Part shown: positions 61,455 through 64,000 of the stretch, one piece after another | Layout: each line of letters starts with the position of its first letter | Numbering within the stretch: position 1 is the stretch's first letter | DNA from: an uncultured Winogradskyella sp. | Lineage (GTDB): Bacteria > Bacteroidota > Bacteroidia > Flavobacteriales > Flavobacteriaceae | Direction of reading: 5' to 3' | DNA: 64,000 bases | Assembly: GCF_947498005.1 (NCBI RefSeq) | Contig: NZ_CANMIW010000007.1 | Location: 124,001 to 188,000 of the forward strand | Translations under genes and position numbers: made by a program | Notes under the pieces: model-generated | Databases searched by the model: none | What the model was told of the DNA's origin: nothing | The model's input: only the letters and a program-made list of their open reading frames with translations

Positions 61455-64000
61455 TATGTATTTAAATTGTCACACCTATTTTAGTCTTCGTTATGGCACC
61501 ATAAAGCCAGAGCAACTACTCGCTATTGCTTCAGAAAATGGCGTACAAACCCTTGCATTAACTGATATCAACAGCACATCGGCATGCCTAGATGTGATGC
61601 GTTTATCTAAGAAATATAAAATCAAATCCGTCCTTGGTGTCGATTTTAGAAACCGCGCCAAACAACAATTTATTCTTATTGCTAAAAATAATAATGGCTT
61701 TCACAATATCAATAATTACCTTTCAAAGTTTCTTCATAATTCAGACGTACAAATTCCTGAACGACCAGATGAAGCGATACCAGATAGTTTCGTGATTTAT
61801 CCGTATCAATCCGGAAAAGATTTCGAATTAAAACCCAATGAATTTTTAGGCATCACACCTCAAAACCTTAATCGCCTTAAATTTTCAAAATGGAATCAAT
61901 TCAAACACAAACTCGTGGTTTTAAAAACAGTATCCTTTCAAAATAAAAAAGGATTCAACACACATCGTTTATTACGCGCTATTAATAATAATACCTTATT
62001 AAGCAAACTTCCAAAGTCTGAAGAAGGGAGCATAAACGACATGATGTTACCTTATAACGAACTCTGCGAAACCTATGCCGAATTCCCAAAACTCATTAGT
62101 AATACCGAACAACTTTTACAACGCTGTAAGACAGATTTTAATTTTGAAAACGTAACCCCTAAAAACCAAAAATGCCTGACAGACAATAAAACGTCAGATT
62201 ATCAACTGTTGAGACAATTAACCTACGATGGCATTCCGTATCGCTACGGAACTGATGTAGGGCAAAAGGTGTATGACCGTATTGAAAAAGAACTTAATAT
62301 TATAAAACAACAAAACTTTGTGTCCTATTTTCTTATCAATTGGAAAATTTTAGAATACGCACGCAGCAAAGATTATTACTATGTTGGTCGTGGTAGTGGT
62401 GCCAATAGTATTATTGCGTATTTGTTGCGGATTACCGATGTAGATCCCATTGAGCTCGACTTATATTTTGAGCGTTTTATTAATTTATTCAGACAAAATC
62501 CACCAGATTTCGACCTCGATTTTTCTTGGCGCGATAGAGATGATATTACCAATTACATTTTCAAAACCTTTAAACACACAGCGCTTATTGCGGTTTACAA
62601 TACGTTTAAATTTAAGGCTTCGGTGCGTGAATTAGGAAAAGTTTTTGGCTTACCAAAAGCCGAAATGGACAAATTAACCCGAAGAAAATACAATCTTAAT
62701 CAACTCGATACACTCTCACAATTGGTTATTAAATATGCGGAATACATTCAAGGCTTTCCTAATTATTTAGGGATTCATGCTGGTGGCATTTTAATTTCTG
62801 AAGAACCCATTCATACGTATTGTGCCACATTTATGCCACCAAAAGGGTTTGCAACAACACAATTTGATATGGTGGTTGCCGAAGATATTGGCTTGTACAA
62901 ATTCGATATTCTGAGTCAACGTGGTCTAGGAAAAATAAAGGAAGCAGTAGAAATTATTGACGCCAATTACACAGAACAACCTCCAATTGATATCCATGAT
63001 ATAAAAGGGTTTAAAAAAGATGAACGCATAAAAGATTTACTACGACATGCCAAAGCCATTGGTTGCTTTTATGTAGAATCGCCAGCCATGCGTATGCTCT
63101 TAAAAAAGTTGCAAGTGGATAATTATCTAGGTTTAGTCGCGGCAAGTTCTATCATTAGACCTGGTGTTGCCAAAAGCGGTATGATGAGGCAATACATTTT
63201 ACGCTATCGTTATCCCGAAAAACGAAAAGAAGCACATCCTGTGTTGCAAAAAATTATGCCAGAAACTTATGGCATTATGGTGTATCAAGAAGATGTGATA
63301 AAAGTTGCGCACCTTTTTGGTGGTTTAGATTTGGGCGAATCGGATATGTTGCGTCGTGGTATGTCTGGAAAATTCCGTTCGCGAAATGAGTTTTTAAAAG
63401 TGAAACAAAAATTCTTCGATAATTGTATAAACGACGGTAAACCTGAAGCTTTAGTCGCTGATGTTTGGCGACAAATTGAAAGTTTTGCTGGCTATGCGTT
63501 TGCCAAAGGACATTCCGCATCTTATGCCGTAGAAAGTTATCAAAGTCTGTTTTTAAAAGCCTATTATCCGTTGGAATATATGACAGCCACCATCAATAAT
63601 TTTGGTGGATTTTATAGCACAGAACTCTACGTACACGAAGCCAGAATGCACAATGCCACTATTGAAGCACCATGTATAAATCGTTCGTTTACGCAAGCCC
63701 TTATAAAAGGCACAACCATTTACTTGGGTTTTATGTTTTTGCAATCTCTAGAATCTAAAACCATCAATCGCATACTTAATGAACGTGAAAAAAATGGGGT
63801 TTTTCAATCGTTAGATGACTTTATAGAACGTGTCCCCATTTCTATTGAGCAGATGTCTATTTTAATAAAAATAAATGCTTTTCGGTTTACAAATATTAAT
63901 AAACGTGAATTGCTTTGGGAAGCGCATTTAAAAATTAGTAAAACCGTCATTCAAGACGAGGTCGTTACACTATTTAAAACCCAACGGATTAACTATAACA
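61455..64000 (+). CDS. DNA polymerase III alpha-subunit family protein (DnaE-like), partial
   Basis: C-family DNA polymerase, 848 codons visible, running off the end. It opens with MYLNCHTYFSLRYGTIKPEQ, a PHP domain in which metal-binding His residues are altered (NCH for the usual HxH, and LTDINST for LTDH), so proofreading or metal binding there is doubtful. The palm motifs are intact: PDFDLDF (about residue 350, first two Asp) and YKFDILSQ (about 481, third Asp), with VGRGSGANSIIAYLL before them. The C-terminal part has GYAFAKGHSASYAVESYQS. The compact length and the divergent S24 repressor point to an SOS-type, error-prone DnaE (DnaE2/ImuC-like), an inference. Confidence 0.9.

Overview
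The window is a stretch of chromosome from a member of the Flavobacteriaceae (phylum Bacteroidota). Supporting signs are AT-rich coding DNA, the gliding-motility genes gldD and gldE beside ssb and mutY, several CarboxypepD_reg-type TonB-dependent receptors, a GLPGLI-family protein, DUF4270 and DUF4097-type proteins, and promoters of the Bacteroidota form (TTTG about 20-24 bases before TAnnTTTG). I see no rRNA, tRNA, CRISPR array, insertion sequence or prophage; most of it is ordinary core genome with a few accessory insertions.

Layout. 1-5.4 kb: end of leuS, two hypothetical envelope proteins, alanine dehydrogenase, a YugP-like zinc peptidase, a Bax inhibitor-1 family protein and a 35-residue gene with its own promoter and terminator. 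5.4-11.2 kb: RNase G, a 29-residue Lys/Arg-rich protein and HU on the minus strand, divergent from mutY-ssb-gldE-gldD. 11.2-15.5 kb: a TonB-dependent receptor with a surface lipoprotein. 15.6-23.4 kb: a long minus-strand run with homogentisate dioxygenase, 4-hydroxyphenylpyruvate dioxygenase and a tryptophan 2,3-dioxygenase family enzyme (aromatic amino-acid breakdown), followed by an M23 endopeptidase and pgi. 23.4-27.7 kb: a repeat-rich 677-base region, then overlapping genes for a small exported protein, a GLPGLI protein and an outer-membrane barrel receptor.

27.8-37.1 kb: a patatin/surface-antigen fusion, uvrC, a RimB-like protease-RimK-deacylase cassette with 5-FCL, a histidine kinase/response regulator pair and lspA. 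37.1-43.1 kb: ileS-dksA followed by an insertion (DUF4097-type protein, HEXXH protein and a truncated copy of the DUF4097 gene) that separates dksA from lspA. 42.7-49.4 kb: panC-panD-UPF0104-two esterase-fold proteins-radA; both esterase-fold proteins have Asp where the nucleophilic Ser should be. 49.4-58.4 kb: a half-length glycogen-synthase-like protein, a DUF4270 lipoprotein, glmS, a second TonB receptor and an SGNH lipoprotein. 58.4-60.4 kb: atpD-atpC. 60.4-64 kb: an S24-type self-cleaving repressor divergent from a dnaE-like polymerase that runs off the end.

The most interesting items are the small-exported-protein/GLPGLI/receptor operon with repeated AACTTCTA elements upstream, the two paralogous hydrolases with a Ser-to-Asp nucleophile change, the truncated tandem duplication between dksA and lspA with a terminator placed over the next gene's start, and two very short genes. 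All family assignments come from reading the sequence; no database search was run.
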